A stretch of DNA of 64,000 nucleotides from Portulaca oleracea (taxonomy: Eukaryota; Streptophyta; Magnoliopsida; Caryophyllales; Portulacaceae): positions 33,023,427 to 33,087,426 of the forward strand of contig CM055889.1 of the NCBI GenBank assembly GCA_029582165.1, read 5' to 3'. Under the pieces are notes generated by a model. It saw only the letters and a program-made list of their open reading frames with translations. It searched no databases and was not told the DNA's origin. Below are positions 23,999-35,247 of the stretch, one piece after another (the stretch's first letter is position 1; each line of letters begins with the position of its first letter). The translations under genes and the position numbers were made by a program.

Positions 23999-26912
23999 CG
24001 TAACACCCCGACTTGTAATCAGGGAATTATCAATATTTTAACTTAATTAACCTTATAATAGCGGAAGCGTAAAAGTCAAGAGCGTTACAGCCGCTTTTCC
24101 GTAAGTGGAAAAACAAGGCTTTTTATAAGGAGATAAAAACGTAAAATAAAATATTTATAAAACAATAATATTTAAAAGAAAATACGAGAAAATATTCATT
24201 TAAAAGAGAAAATGGAAAACAATAACAACTAGTCTATTGTCTTGGTGAGCCAACTATAAAAATATTAAAAGAAATTGAGAGACTATTAACTATGTGGCGG
24301 CCGCCTAATCTGTTACTTGTTGTCCTTGCCACGTATCTGCCCAAAACGTTGAAAACTTTGGAGAGAAATGAGTCGAAACTCAATATATTCGGCACTGTAA
24401 TGTAAAAACATTTTATTTAAAACAAATAATTTTGATTGGGGCCCGTTTTAAATTCATTTTGAAATGAGGGAGGAGAGAATATAGTCAAACAGTTGCCGGT
24501 TAATTATCTAGATGTGGAATCCTACGTTGTATTCATTCAACATTGGATCATGAGAAGCCAGTCCCTTGCGGAGATACTGTTTCCCTCATACGCGTACTCG
24601 AGCCGATCATCAACTCGATTGTAAAACTGGTACCGGTATAACATTGTAGACATTGAGCGGATCCACATATATTAGCCATGAAAACAACTTTGAAAAATAA
24701 TAAAACAATAATTATTCCACTTTGAAATTAGTAGCTTATGTTTTTACATAAAAACAACTTTGAAGGTTACAGTCATCGAAATATACCTATCACTTCCCAA
24801 CTTTTGGATACAGATGACGAGTCAAAAACTCCAACTTTATACATGTACCAAAAGTTATAAGAATATGTAATATTAGTAAATGTTATAAAATAATAATAAT
24901 AATAATATTAATAATAATAATATTAATATTAATAGTAATAAGTGTACTTAGGGTAGAGAATTACCCAATAAAAGGAATGGGCTGCTAAAGCTTTTAGGCC
25001 CACTTTAGTGATAATTAAGAGATGAAAAGGGGAGACCCTCCTTCTTTCACGTGAAACAGAGGAGACCCGAGGGGTTTGGCTGGGCGGTCAGGCGGTCAGT
25101 CAAGGGTGGCACGACGGTGGCTGGGTGGTCGGTGGTGGCGGTCGACAGAAGGAAAATAGTCAAAGGTGGTGGCGGTCACGGTGGCTGACCTTAGGGGTGT
25201 TCAAAAAAATCTGGAACCGTCACACCGAACCGGAAACCTGTAAAAAAAAAACCGGAAACGGGCAACACCGAACCGTCTTAAAATTCCGGTGCACCGAACC
25301 AGAAAAAATGGATACTAAACCGGGCGGTTCCGGTTTGGGAGTCTCAAACCGGCGGAGAACCGAAACCACACCGTTAATATAAATAAATAGATAAATTAAT
25401 ATATATATATATATACGTATATATAAATATATATATATACATATTATATATGTATTATATATGTATATATATTATATGTATATATGTATATTATATGTAT
25501 ATATATCTATAAGCTTTGTTTAAAAAAAAATTACACAAAAATCAACTTGAATACACTATAAAAATAAATAGATTGAATAATGGTGAACTGACACTGTTGT
25601 GCATTAGTGCATTACTGTATTTGTGCTTCGAAAAACCAGAACCGAGCTGGAGTTTTTTTTTTTTTTGTTGTTGGTCGATTGAATGATGATTTTTTAATTT
25701 TGATGGAAATAAATACGGTTCCGGTTAACCGGTGATATCGAACCGTTAAATTCGGTGCACTGGTTTAAAAAAATCAGGTGTTTCGGTTACGGTTCCGGTT
25801 TACGATTTTGGAAAACCGTTTCATCCGGTGCACCGTTTCGTGAAACCGGAACTGCCCCAAACCGCACCGTGAACACCCCTAGCTTACCCAAATCTGGTGG
25901 GTTGGGGACACTTTTTGATTCGTTTTTGGGACTGATTTTCCGGCAATTTTGGGGTGTTTTTCGGGTCTAAACGTCAATTCCGATAAGTTTATAGCTCTAG
26001 TTGATGAATACTAATGGTCAGAGTGAATTTTAGGTTTGATTTTTGGGTGATTATTGTTGGGTTTGGGATGAGTTTTTGATGATTTTTGGTGTTGGTACTT
26101 CTGAATTTTGGTGGTGGGAAGGTGGTTACTATTGGTGGCAGATGGGTGGTGCAAAGGTAGTCACGGTGGTGGTGTGAGATGGAGTCGTCGACAATGGTGG
26201 TGCTCGCGGTGGTTTGTGGTGGCGGTGGAGTAGTGTTTAAGGAAGAGGATGGTATTGTGATGATATTTGGAGCATAATTGAGCCTCAATTTATAGAGATT
26301 AGGGATGGAATTTTGTCAAAGTATCAGTACATTTGGCTAGAAGAAATGTTGTAAAGTGTCTATGCAAAAATGGTAGGCTTCTAGAAAAGCTATGGAGGCT
26401 TGAGGAGGATGATAGCTATGGAGGCTTGAGGAGGAAGAAGAAGAAGAGGAGTGGATAAAAGGGGTGGTGGTGGAGTTAAGGAAATATATTTACTTATAAT
26501 TAATTTATAGAATAAGAAAATTGTGTGAAATATATAAAATACTATCATTATTTTGTAAATTAATAAGTAAAATATGAAAAATGTGAGAATTAAGTTAATT
26601 TATAATATTCAAAATTAGTAAGAGAAATTACTCATATTAAAATTAATATAATTATTAGAAAGGAAAAAGAGTTTAGCTATCAAATAATGTACCATAATTG
26701 AGGTTAAAACTTTAATTTGAAAGCATTTAATAAACTACTAAATTTTGTTGGATTTAGAAATATGTAGAAATTATTAATTTTAAAGCTAATGCTTTTCGGA
26801 AAATAATCTTGATAAATTTTGCTCAAAAATTTGAATAGGCTTTCTAAACTAAATTATAACTTATTTAGCAAGTAATTATAATTAAGAAATGATTAAATTT
26901 TGGGGTATTATA
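23999..26912 (-). repeat. Left (3') LTR of chromovirus-like Gypsy element
   Basis: It runs from CGTAACACCCCGACTTG (terminal T mutated to C) to TTTTGGGGTATTATA. It matches the right LTR throughout apart from the 690-bp hAT-type insert (25192-25881) and small changes. It lacks the Mutator-like insert of the right LTR and so gives its empty site. It ends next to the polypurine tract. Confidence 0.85.
25192..25881. mobile_element. hAT-type non-autonomous element, 690 bp
   Basis: The ends are TAGGGGTGTTCA and TGAACACCCCTA, a perfect 12-bp inverted repeat. The flanking 8-mers are GCTGACCT (25184-25191) and GCTTACCC (25882-25889). The uninserted allele in the sister LTR near 30703-30710 reads GCTGACCC, one change from each. 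This fits an 8-bp hAT target duplication. Subterminal regions are full of CCGGTT/AACCGG motifs and the centre is a TA-rich stretch (25399-25515). It has no transposase ORF. Confidence 0.87.
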
Positions 26913-26960
26913 CCCTACGCCCCTTAAAATAAGTTTCGTCCTCGAAACTAAAAATTTGGT
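26913..26960 (-). promoter_or_regulatory. Polypurine tract and pol-end remnant
   Basis: The minus strand reads TTTCGAGGACGAAACTTATT then TTTAAGGGGCGTAGGG, directly before the 3' LTR. The FRGRN-like codons followed by an AAGGGG tract are the usual end of Gypsy pol plus PPT. They show that the original element had a pol 3' end even though pol itself is missing. Confidence 0.65.
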
Positions 26961-27289
26961 ATTGAAAATCAATATGGGAAGTGACAATGTCATCGCAACA
27001 ATTAAACAATTTTACAAGAACCAAGAAGGGGACATGTATTGATACATTGCCATTGGGAAACATTGTTTTGTCCCGTTGCATTGATACATTGGCATTGAGA
27101 CATTAATTAATAACAGATAAATCATGCTCTTATTCATAAAATGATGAAGACGATATGAAGTGTTCAATGAATGTAGTATCTAACACATAGTAAATCAAAT
27201 GTCGGCAAATATGAACACGCAACTTATTAAGTGCAAATAAAACTCTTACCAAAATGGGAGACTTCCACTTGTGTCTTTTCCTAGACTGT

Positions 27290-28325
27290 TTACCCCTTCT
27301 TAGCCGAAGTGTGTGGTGTTGGGAGGGGTTCAACCTTTCCTTTGCTCATTGCTTTTGCTCGTTGGGGACAGTTGGACACTCTATGCTCGGGGCTACCACA
27401 CCAAAAGCACAAGTTGCTTCCCAATCTACACTCTCTAGTAGTATGGCTGCTACAACTGCATTTCTTGCATGGTTCTTTGGGTAGACTAGGGTTTTCTCTA
27501 ATGGGATTAGGGATCATCTTTTTAGAAGGGCTAGAGTTCCCCTTATTATCCATCTTCCTCTTATTTTCTCCATGATTCTTACTACTAAGCTCATTTCTTA
27601 CTCTTTCTACATCAGCAGCTCTATCGTAAAGGTCCTGATAAGTACTAATGTGTTGCCTTGACAATTGTTTAACATATATAATTTGCAAGTCCTCCTTCAA
27701 TCTATGTTTCTTCAATTTCTCATTAGCTATATACTCAGGTGCAAATCAGGACAACTCCTTAAATTTTTCAGCATACTCTAAAACGGACATATCATCCCCT
27801 TGTTTTAATTCCATAAACTCATTTTCTTTTTGCCGCTGGATTGCTATATGATAGAATTGTCGTCTCAATAACTCAATAAATTTTCCCAATTAAATCCAGG
27901 CTCATATTGTGTCTCCTTAATAGTATTCCACCAAATATCGGCTTGACCTTCAAGATAAAATGCCCCAATACTAACTTTTCTATTTTCAGGAACTCCGACA
28001 ACCTCAAATATCTTCTCCATTAGTCTTATCCAATCTTCCAATTTAATAGGATCAACTTTACCATCGTAAGTTTTTGGGTTTTGTTTGGCTACCCTCTCAA
28101 TAAGTATACTACCGTTTCCATCATTTTCAGTTTGGTTTCCCACTTTCTTTAGCAACTCGACCACTAACTGCTCAAAATATTAGGTTCTAGTCCAAATGGG
28201 TTGACATTTTGAGTTGGTGGAGTGGTTGCTGACCTTTCATGTGAGTCAAGTGGGATTTGGTCATTGGGTTGTTGATAGTAAACAATATGGTTGTGACCAT
28301 TGGCTTCACTTCCTTGCTCCGACAT
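27290..28325 (-). pseudogene. Gypsy gag with two CCHC knuckles, frameshifted
   Basis: It starts MSEQGSEANGHNHIVYYQQ at 28325. The next frame (28164-27865) carries IERVAKQNPKTYDGKVDP, LEDWIRLMEKIFEVVGVP and FYLEGQADIWWNT, a typical Retrotrans_gag domain. The third frame (27715-27290) has LSRQHISTYQDLYDRAADVE and two zinc-binding motifs, CKKCSCSSHTTREC and LCFWCGSPEHRVSNC. It ends shortly after, with no protease following. Three frames are needed to read it, so it is inactive. Confidence 0.8.
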
Positions 28326-28382
28326 TATGACAATTAAAAAGGACTCAATCAGGTGCGTTTGTGTTGGGATACTAAAACTCAC

Positions 28383-29458
28383 TCATTTTATGCTTCTAAT
28401 AAAAATAAAATGCACAACCCTCATGAATTATGCTTGATGGATGTTTAAAAATCAGAATAATGCAACGTTTTTGAAAAACGGCCCCAATATATAGAAAATC
28501 GACTTTCATGGACTCGATGAAAATATATTATCATAATGGTACATTACAAGCTAAAGAAGCAGGTAACCATAATTAACATGCAATCATCAATTATAAATTA
28601 TGTAACATTTTTTTTTTGGAAAAAAAAATCAAAACTAACTCATCAATAGATGTGGGTAAGTAAACATCAAGCAATTACTCGTAGTTGGAGCATAAATAAA
28701 TAAAATAATAATTTGATAAACTTTATTTGTATGAATATATAATTATAATAAATTGAGTGATCTAAATGACAAATAACTTAAATATAAAAGTTCTATGAAC
28801 TCAAGCACAAATTTTATCTAGTAAGAAATCAATTTATCATATGAAATGTGGAAATAAGAATGTGTAGAAATTGAAACACAAGATCATATGAACTTAAGTC
28901 AAAAGATGGAAAACTACAAACTGTTTTTAATTGTATAAACACGCTAATTAAAAGTTTCATAAATTAACACGATAAAACTTATTATAATTTTCTTAAATTC
29001 TCAACCATAAGCTTAATTTATAGTTTATAAAATACAAGAATATAAACCAATAAGATAAATAACTTACTATGAAAACTTATAGGATTGTAGTAAACAAATC
29101 TCATAATACTTCCCATAAAATATAGCTAAAAAAATAAATTTAAAACAATTATGTAATGTTTCAATTACCTCCAAACATCACTCAAGTATAAGAGAAATAA
29201 AAATTTTAAAATATAAACTCAAATTTGTTAATCGTAAAGTAATAATCTCAATTATATAAAATATCAGGGCATGAAATATTAGGTAAAATGACTGTTAGTG
29301 TCACGTAAAATTCAAATAACCTAAATCATAAAATAAATCACGTAAGGAGTCACATACAGCCCATACCCAACGCTCTCATTAATTCCTAATTTCTATGTCT
29401 TTTATACGTTTTATTTTAATTTTAAGTTATTAACTTACGGCTCAACCAAGACAAAGGC
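28383..29458 (-). other. Gypsy 5' leader, AT-rich, no gene seen
   Basis: This is the untranslated sequence between the PBS and gag on the minus strand. It is AT-rich with no ORF or repeat of note. It is about 1.1 kb, long for a leader. Confidence 0.55.
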
Positions 29459-29469
29459 TCTGATACCAT
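29457..29469 (-). promoter_or_regulatory. Primer binding site (initiator Met tRNA)
   Basis: The minus strand reads TGGTATCAGAGCC two bases inside the right LTR, complementary to the 3' end of initiator Met tRNA. It fixes the right LTR as the 5' LTR. Confidence 0.85.
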
Positions 29470-29471
29470 TC

Positions 29472-30392
29472 TGTAATGCCCCGACTTGTAATCAGGAAAT
29501 TATTAATATTTTAACTTAATTAACCTTATAATAGCGGAAGCGTAAAAAGTCAGTAGCATTACCACCGCTTTTCCGTAAGTGGAAAAACAAGGCTTTTTAT
29601 AAGGAGATAAAAACATAAAATAAAAATTTTTATAAAACAATAATTTTTAAAAGAAAATACGAGAAAATATTCATTTAAAAGAGAAATTGGAAAACGATAA
29701 CAACTAGTCTATTGTCTAGGTGAGCCAACTATAAAAATAAAAAATAAAAAAAACAAACTGAGAGACTATTAACTATGTGGCGGCCTAATATGTTACTTGT
29801 TGTCCTTGCCACATATCTGCCCAAAACTCCCGCTGTCACCTAAAAACAAAACGTTGAAAACATGGAGAAAAATGAGTTGAAACTCAATATATTCGGCACT
29901 GTAATGTAAAAACATTTTATTTAAAACAAATAATTTTGATTGGGGCCCGTTTTAAATTCATTTTGAAATGAGGGAGGAGAGAATATAGTCAAACAGTTGC
30001 CGGTTAATTATCTAGATGTGGAATCCTACGTTGTATTCATTCAACATTGGATCATGAGAAGCCAGTCCCTTGCGGAGGTACTGTTTCCCTCATACGCGTA
30101 CTCGAGCCGATCATCAACTCGATTGTAAAACTGGTACCAGTATAACATTGTAGACATTGAGCGGATCCACATATATTAGCCATGAAAACAACTTTGAAAA
30201 ATAATAAAACAATAATTATTCCACTTTGAAATTAGTAGCTTATGTTTTTACATAAAAACAACTTTAAAGGTTACAGTCATCGAAATATACCTATCACTTC
30301 CCAACTTTTGGATACAAAGGACGAGTCAAAAACTCCAACTTTATACATGTACCAAAAGTTATAAGAATATGTAATATTAGTAAATGTCATAA

Positions 30393-30432
<40 letters not shown>

Positions 30433-33291
30433 ATATTAATAATAATAATAATAATAATAAATGTAATTAGGATAGAGAATTACCCAATAAAAGGAATGGG
30501 CTGCTAAAGCTTTTAGGCCCACTTTAGTGATAATTAAGAGATGAAAAGGGGAGACCCTCCTTCTTTCACGTGAAACAGATGAGACCCAAGGGGTTTGGTT
30601 GGGCGATCAGGCGGTCGGTCAAGGGTGGCACGACGGTGGCTGGGTGGTCGGTGGTGGCGGTCAATGGAAGGAAAATAGACAAAGGTGGTGGCGATCGCGG
30701 TGGCTGACCCGAATCTAGTGGGTTGGGGACACTTTTTGATTGGTTTTCGGGACTGATTTTCCGGCGATTTTGGGGTGTTTTCCGGATCTAAACGACGATT
30801 CCGGTAAGTTTATAGCTCTAGTTGATGAATACTAACGGTCGGAGTGAATTTTGCAAAAAATTGCTCAGAGGTGCCATACATTCTCTAAAACTGATTATTT
30901 GGGGACCACATTATTTTTTTTTTACTCTTTGGGGACCAGATTGTTGTCAAAATTTGCTGGTTGGGTCTTTTCCGGCCAAAAGTTATGAAAATCCGGTGAA
31001 TTCAGCCGGAGTCAACATAAAATGAATTTAGATACATGGATTGACAAGAATACCCCTATTTGGCTCCAATTTGTTTTTCTCTCTCTTCCCTTTCTTTTTC
31101 TCTCAAACCCCATCCCTCTGCTTCTCCTTCCCGTGGGTGTGCCCTTGCCTCCCGTCGATCGCTTGGCGCGCCAACAATCGCCGCCACCGGCTGCCACAGA
31201 AGACCACTGCGACGCCGCCACCGGCACTTTCACCACTCTGTGTTTTGTTCCCTCTTTATCTCCTTCTGCTACATCACCCACGAGCTCCCCTTTTTTTTTA
31301 TCCCTGCTGCCTCTTTCTGGCAACCAACGACACCGGCAGCAGCAGCCGCCACCAAGGCGACCGTCGTCGCCACCTTCCTCGCCTTGTTTATGCTGCACTC
31401 TTCCTCTCTCCTGTTCAAGGTGAACCCTAAAATCCCTAAAATCAGATTCTTAATTATCATTTTAAAAATTTGTTATGGATTCATCAATTTAAAAGAGTTT
31501 GGGTTGAATTGGTGAGGAATTTGGTGAGGGTGTTGAAATGAAAGTGTAAATGGATTTAATCCTCCACTAGTAGAAATCAAGGCGATAGATGCAGAAATCT
31601 TTGATATTAAGAACCCAGAAAAACTAGAAACAAAGAGATGAAAATGTATTACAGTGATAAAATGAACGTAAATGTTAAAATGGAAACATTGAGTTGTAGC
31701 AGGGTTGGATTGGACCCAGGATTTCTATCAACTTCATTCATCAAATTTTTTTCACTTTTCTGTATGATGGATAAGGAGAAATAAAATAGAGGGAGAAAAA
31801 GAGAAAGAGGAATTACTGAAAATCTTTGGAGGCATTGCTGCAACATAATCAAATAAAAGTTGAGATAGAAAGTGAGGTTTTACCGCGGAGCGGCAGGGAA
31901 AGGAGGGGTGGTCGGGGAGAGGAGGAGAGAGAAAGGAGAAGAAGAAGAAGAGGAAGAGTAAGAGGAGAGAAACGAGAGGGAGGAAGCGGCGGTGGAGGTG
32001 GAGGTGGCGGTGGCGAGTGGCGCCGCGGCGGAGGTTGAGGAATCCGGCGATGGTGTTGGGTGTGGAGGAAGAAGAAGCCGACCACGTTGCATTTTGGAGG
32101 GAGAAGATGAAGAAGAGGGAGTTGGTGTAGAGGAGGGACAGAAAACAGAGCAACGCCGATTGACGAGATATAAAAGGGACAAATTAGACTTTTCAATCAA
32201 TAGTCAACGGGTATTTTCGACTTTTTATTGATTCCGGTTGTTTTGGCCGGAAAAGACCCAACCAGCAAATTTTGACAACAATCTGGTCCCCAAAGAGTAA
32301 AAAAAAATAATGTGGTCCCCAAATAGTCAGTTTTAGAGAATGTATGACACCTCTGAGCAATTTTTTGGTGAATTTTGGGTTTGATTTTTGGGTGATTATA
32401 GTTGGGTCCGGGTTGGGTTTTTGATGATTTTGTGTGTTGGCACTTCTGGGATTTTGGTAGTGGGAAGGTGGTTACTATTGGTGGCAGATGGGTGGTGCAA
32501 AGGTAGTCACAGTGGGGGTGTGAGATGGAGGTCGACGACAATGGTGCTTCTCGTGGTGGTCTGTGGTGGCGGTGGAGTAGTGTTTAAGGAAGAGGAAGAG
32601 GATGGCATTGTGATGTTGGAAATCTATTAAATGGTGTTATTTGGAGCATAATTGAGCCTCAATTTATAGAGATTAGGGATGGAATTTTGCCAAAGTATCA
32701 GTACATTTGGCTAGAGAAAATGTTGCAAAGTGTCTATGCAAAAATGGTGGGTTTCTAGAAAAGCTATGGAGGCTTGAGGATGAAGATAGCTATGGAGGCT
32801 TGAGGAGGAAGAAGAAGAAGTGGAGTGGATGAAAGGGGTGGTGGTGGAGTTACGGAAATATATTTACTTATAATTAATTTATAGAATAAGAAAAATGGGT
32901 GAAATATATAAAATACTATTATTATTTTACAAATTAATATGTAAAATATGAAAAATGTGGGAATTAAATTAATTTATAATATTCAAAATTAGTAAGAGAA
33001 ATTAGTCATATTAGAATTAATATAATTATTAGAAAGGAAAAAGAGTTTAGGTAATTAAATCAAATAATGTACCATAATCGAGTTAAAACTTTAATTTGAA
33101 AGCACTTAATAAACTACTAAATTTTGTTGGATTTAGAAATATGTAGAAATTATTAATTTTAAAGCTAATGTTTTTCGAAAAATAATCCAAATAAATTTTG
33201 GTCAAAAATTTGAATAGGCTTTCTAAACTAAATTATAGCTTATTTAGCAAGTAATTATAATTTAGAAATGATTAAATTTTGGGGTATTACA
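29472..33291 (-). repeat. Right (5') LTR of chromovirus-like Gypsy element
   Basis: It runs from TGTAATGCCCCGACTTG to TTTTGGGGTATTACA. It matches the left LTR but lacks the hAT-type insert and instead contains a 1.5-kb Mutator-like element (30854-32367). After removing inserts the two LTRs are about 2.2-2.3 kb. An (AAT)n/(ATT)n patch is at about 30392-30460. Confidence 0.85.
30854..32367. mobile_element. Mutator-like (MULE) non-autonomous element, 1.5 kb
   Basis: The termini CAAAAAATTGCTCAG ... CTGAGCAATTTTTTG belong to inverted repeats of about 127 bp (30854-30981 and 32241-32367), nearly identical over their length. A 10-bp duplication GTGAATTTTG flanks it (30844-30853 and 32368-32377). 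The left LTR gives the empty site (GTGAATTTTA near 26023). Long TIRs and 9-11-bp duplications are Mutator features. The interior is GC-rich with long overlapping ORFs on both strands (31022-31515, 31752-32200), low complexity and rich in Pro, Ser and Ala or in Arg and Gly. I see no transposase and recognise no captured gene. Confidence 0.83.
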
Positions 33292-34370
33292 ATGAGCACC
33301 TACCACCCTTGGCTTTGGTCAAAGGGGTGCATAACTTTTGGGGCATGTTGGCTTTCATCGCCGGTTTGTCAAAAATTTTTCAAAAATCGCTCGTCCCCTC
33401 ACTGAGCTCCTCCCCAAGGATACCCCATTCATCTTTACTAATGAGTGTCGTGAAGATTTTGACAGGTTAAAATAGGCTCTTGTTTCCACCCTAGTGATCC
33501 AACCCCAAGACTGGTTATTATCATTTGAGATTTGTGTGATGCTAGTGATTACGTCGTGGGAGCGGTATTGGAGGAAACCAGAAGTAGACAGCCGCAGATC
33601 ATCTATTATGTAAGTCATACCCTCGATCAAGCGTAGAAAAATTACTCAATCACAGAGAAAGAGCTCCTTGCCATCGTGTTCGCCAACGAGAAGTTTAGGT
33701 AGTACATCTTATGCTCAAAGATCATTGTGTTCATAGACCATACGGTGTTTAGGTAGCTCATGGGCAAGAAGGATGATAAGCTCTGACTTCTTTGATGATT
33801 GATACTACTTCAGCAATATGAGTTCAAGCTGCGAGACAAGGCGGGATTGAAAAATGTCATGGTCGACCGTTTATCTCGCCTCATTGTGGAGTTGGAAAAA
33901 GGCCCCATTGATGATGCACTTCCAAATGACCACCTCCTTGCTATCCGAGCACAAGAAGTCCCTTGGTACGCCGACATCATCAATTATCTCGTAGCAAGCC
34001 TCCTAATCTTTCTTCCCACCAACGGAAGCGATTTCTCCATGAGGTGCACTCATATTACTCGGGTGAGCCTTATTTATTCAAGTCGGGCAATGACCTGGTC
34101 TATAGAAGATGTGTGTATCAAGATGAGGTCTCCGCCATCATCAAACATTGCCATGACTTACCTTGTGGAGGACACAGAGGTCCATCCAAGATGGCCGCAA
34201 AGATTTTGCAAGTCAGTTACTTTTGGCCGACATTATTCAAGGATATATACTCCTATTTACATGCATGTGACTGTTGCCAAAGATCCGGTAATGTTTTTCG
34301 CCACAATGAAGCTCCATTGAATATCAACATCACAAATTGTGTTCATTCCAATATTGCAATGCATTGAGGA
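33292..34370 (+). pseudogene. Athila RT end, RNase H and integrase N-terminus
   Basis: Continuing the frame broken at 23998: EHLPPLALVKGVHNFWG, then an RT connection region (PLTELLPKDTPFIFTNEC in mixed frames). RNase H pieces follow near 33530-33720. Then come LLQQYEFKLRDKAGLKNVMV and DRLSRL, leading to the integrase zinc site: HEVHSYYSGEPYLFKSGNDL, YRRCVYQDE, IIKHCHDLPCGGHRGPSKMA and YLHACDCCQRSGN. These give the H-H-C-C ligands. The integrase core is missing or unrecognisable after about 34370. Frameshifts and stops are present. Confidence 0.8.
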
Positions 34371-35113
34371 GCGACGTACACGATTTGATCACAAAATGAG
34401 ATCGAGGGTTATCTCTATTCAAGGGCTATCACCGTGGAATCAAGCTACATAACCGATTGTTGATCTGATAGCGTCACTGAGTATGATTAATTTTCAGTGA
34501 ATAACAGGGTCTAACTGTACATATAATGGAAAGTAATTAACGTAATCAAGAAACAAACCTCATAAGCAGTCTAGATAATGTCTTCCCTTTCAATAATGAC
34601 AGCAGGCACTTGCCCCGATATAGTCGACATAATCTCGGTGGAAATCTACTAGAACCCCCCTCAACATCAACAAATCCATGCACCCCATCACAAGCATAAC
34701 AGAATTGTGTCCCCTGCAAAGTTATATTGAAAATAATTGATAAGTTTATATTTTATAGTCTTTATTAGGTATTTTTAATATGTCTATTTAGTTAACTTTG
34801 TAATATAATCTTGTCATTTTATAACGAATTTCATGATTTCTTTACTTGGTTTAGTGATTGGTAAGTTTTACATATTCAAAGGGAAAATCTAACAAAAACC
34901 AAGAAAAATGGAGAAACAAAGAGTTGAAAAGGAAGGCAACCCAAAACTAGCGGCGACCTAGCCAAAAAAAGCAATGCCAAGCCCAAGAGCGCTGGCTTCG
35001 CCCTATCTAGCGTAAGTCGCGCTTGGGTCAGAGAGAAAGGGCGTGGAGAAAAGGAAAGGCGCGACCAATGCCCAAGAGACGCCAGTCGTGCATTAGTAGA
35101 GAGAGGCACAACT
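34371..35113. other. Unassigned stretch between Athila and Tat LTR remnant
   Basis: No coding region is supported. The second half (34870-35110) has repeats of the style GCGCGACCAATGCCCAAGAG and AAGTCGCGCTTGGG, reminiscent of GC-rich U3 parts of Gypsy LTRs such as 17150-17400. It may be the Athila 3' LTR or another LTR fragment. I could not set its ends. Confidence 0.4.
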
Positions 35114-35247
35114 ATGGACATTTTTGCGTCGTTCAAACTTTAAACGTCCGCGGGATGGAGAATTTGTTGGGGTTTACTTTTTAAAGCGCTTTAAGGATTA
35201 TTCGCACATTTTATAAATAGTATATTGTAAAATTGCATTCCCGTTAC
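35114..35247 (-). repeat. Tat LTR remnant, left piece (interrupted by the 18-kb element)
   Basis: The sequence from TGGACATTTTTGCG and ACGTCC through GTTGGGGTTTA and CATTCCCGTTAC lines up with 7940-8090 of the truncated Tat LTR (TGGACATTTTTCC, ACGTCC, GCTGGGGTTTA, TTTCCCTTTAC). The alignment continues on the other side of the 18-kb insertion at 53336. The two pieces are halves of one older LTR. Confidence 0.6.

Larger units (their letters stand above)
23999..33291 (-). mobile_element. Ty3/Gypsy element (chromovirus-like), gag only, with two nested DNA elements
   Basis: Left LTR 23999-26912 (3' LTR in element orientation), internal region 26913-29471, right LTR 29472-33291. The flanks ATGAT (23994-23998) and ATGAG (33292-33296) are a slightly diverged 5-bp target duplication, and the host Athila frame continues across. 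The PBS is complementary to initiator Met tRNA. The internal region is only about 2.6 kb and holds a frameshifted gag. No protease, RT or integrase was found, so it is a non-autonomous or pol-deleted copy. The left LTR carries a hAT-type insert, the right LTR a Mutator-like insert. Confidence 0.83.
15820..34370 (+). mobile_element. Broken Athila-type Ty3/Gypsy element, split by nested insertions
   Basis: Pieces on the plus strand occur in Athila order: gag (15820-16825), gag C-terminus and protease (about 17880-18982), end of protease and RT (22605-23998), and RT end, RNase H and integrase (33292-34370). At two breaks the reading frame resumes across the insertion: GKFYIP(C)DFLVMEM across 18983-22604, and QIEVNEHLPP across 23999-33291. 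Outer LTRs were not identified with confidence. Stops are frequent, so it is an old copy. Confidence 0.82.

Noticed and set aside
25125..25382. ORF spanning the left border of the hAT-type element
   Set aside because: It crosses an insertion border and uses subterminal repeats.
31022..32231. Pro/Ser/Ala-rich and Arg/Gly-rich ORFs
   Set aside because: They are inside a Mutator-like element, overlap in several frames and match no domain I recognise. A captured fragment is possible, a gene is not supported.
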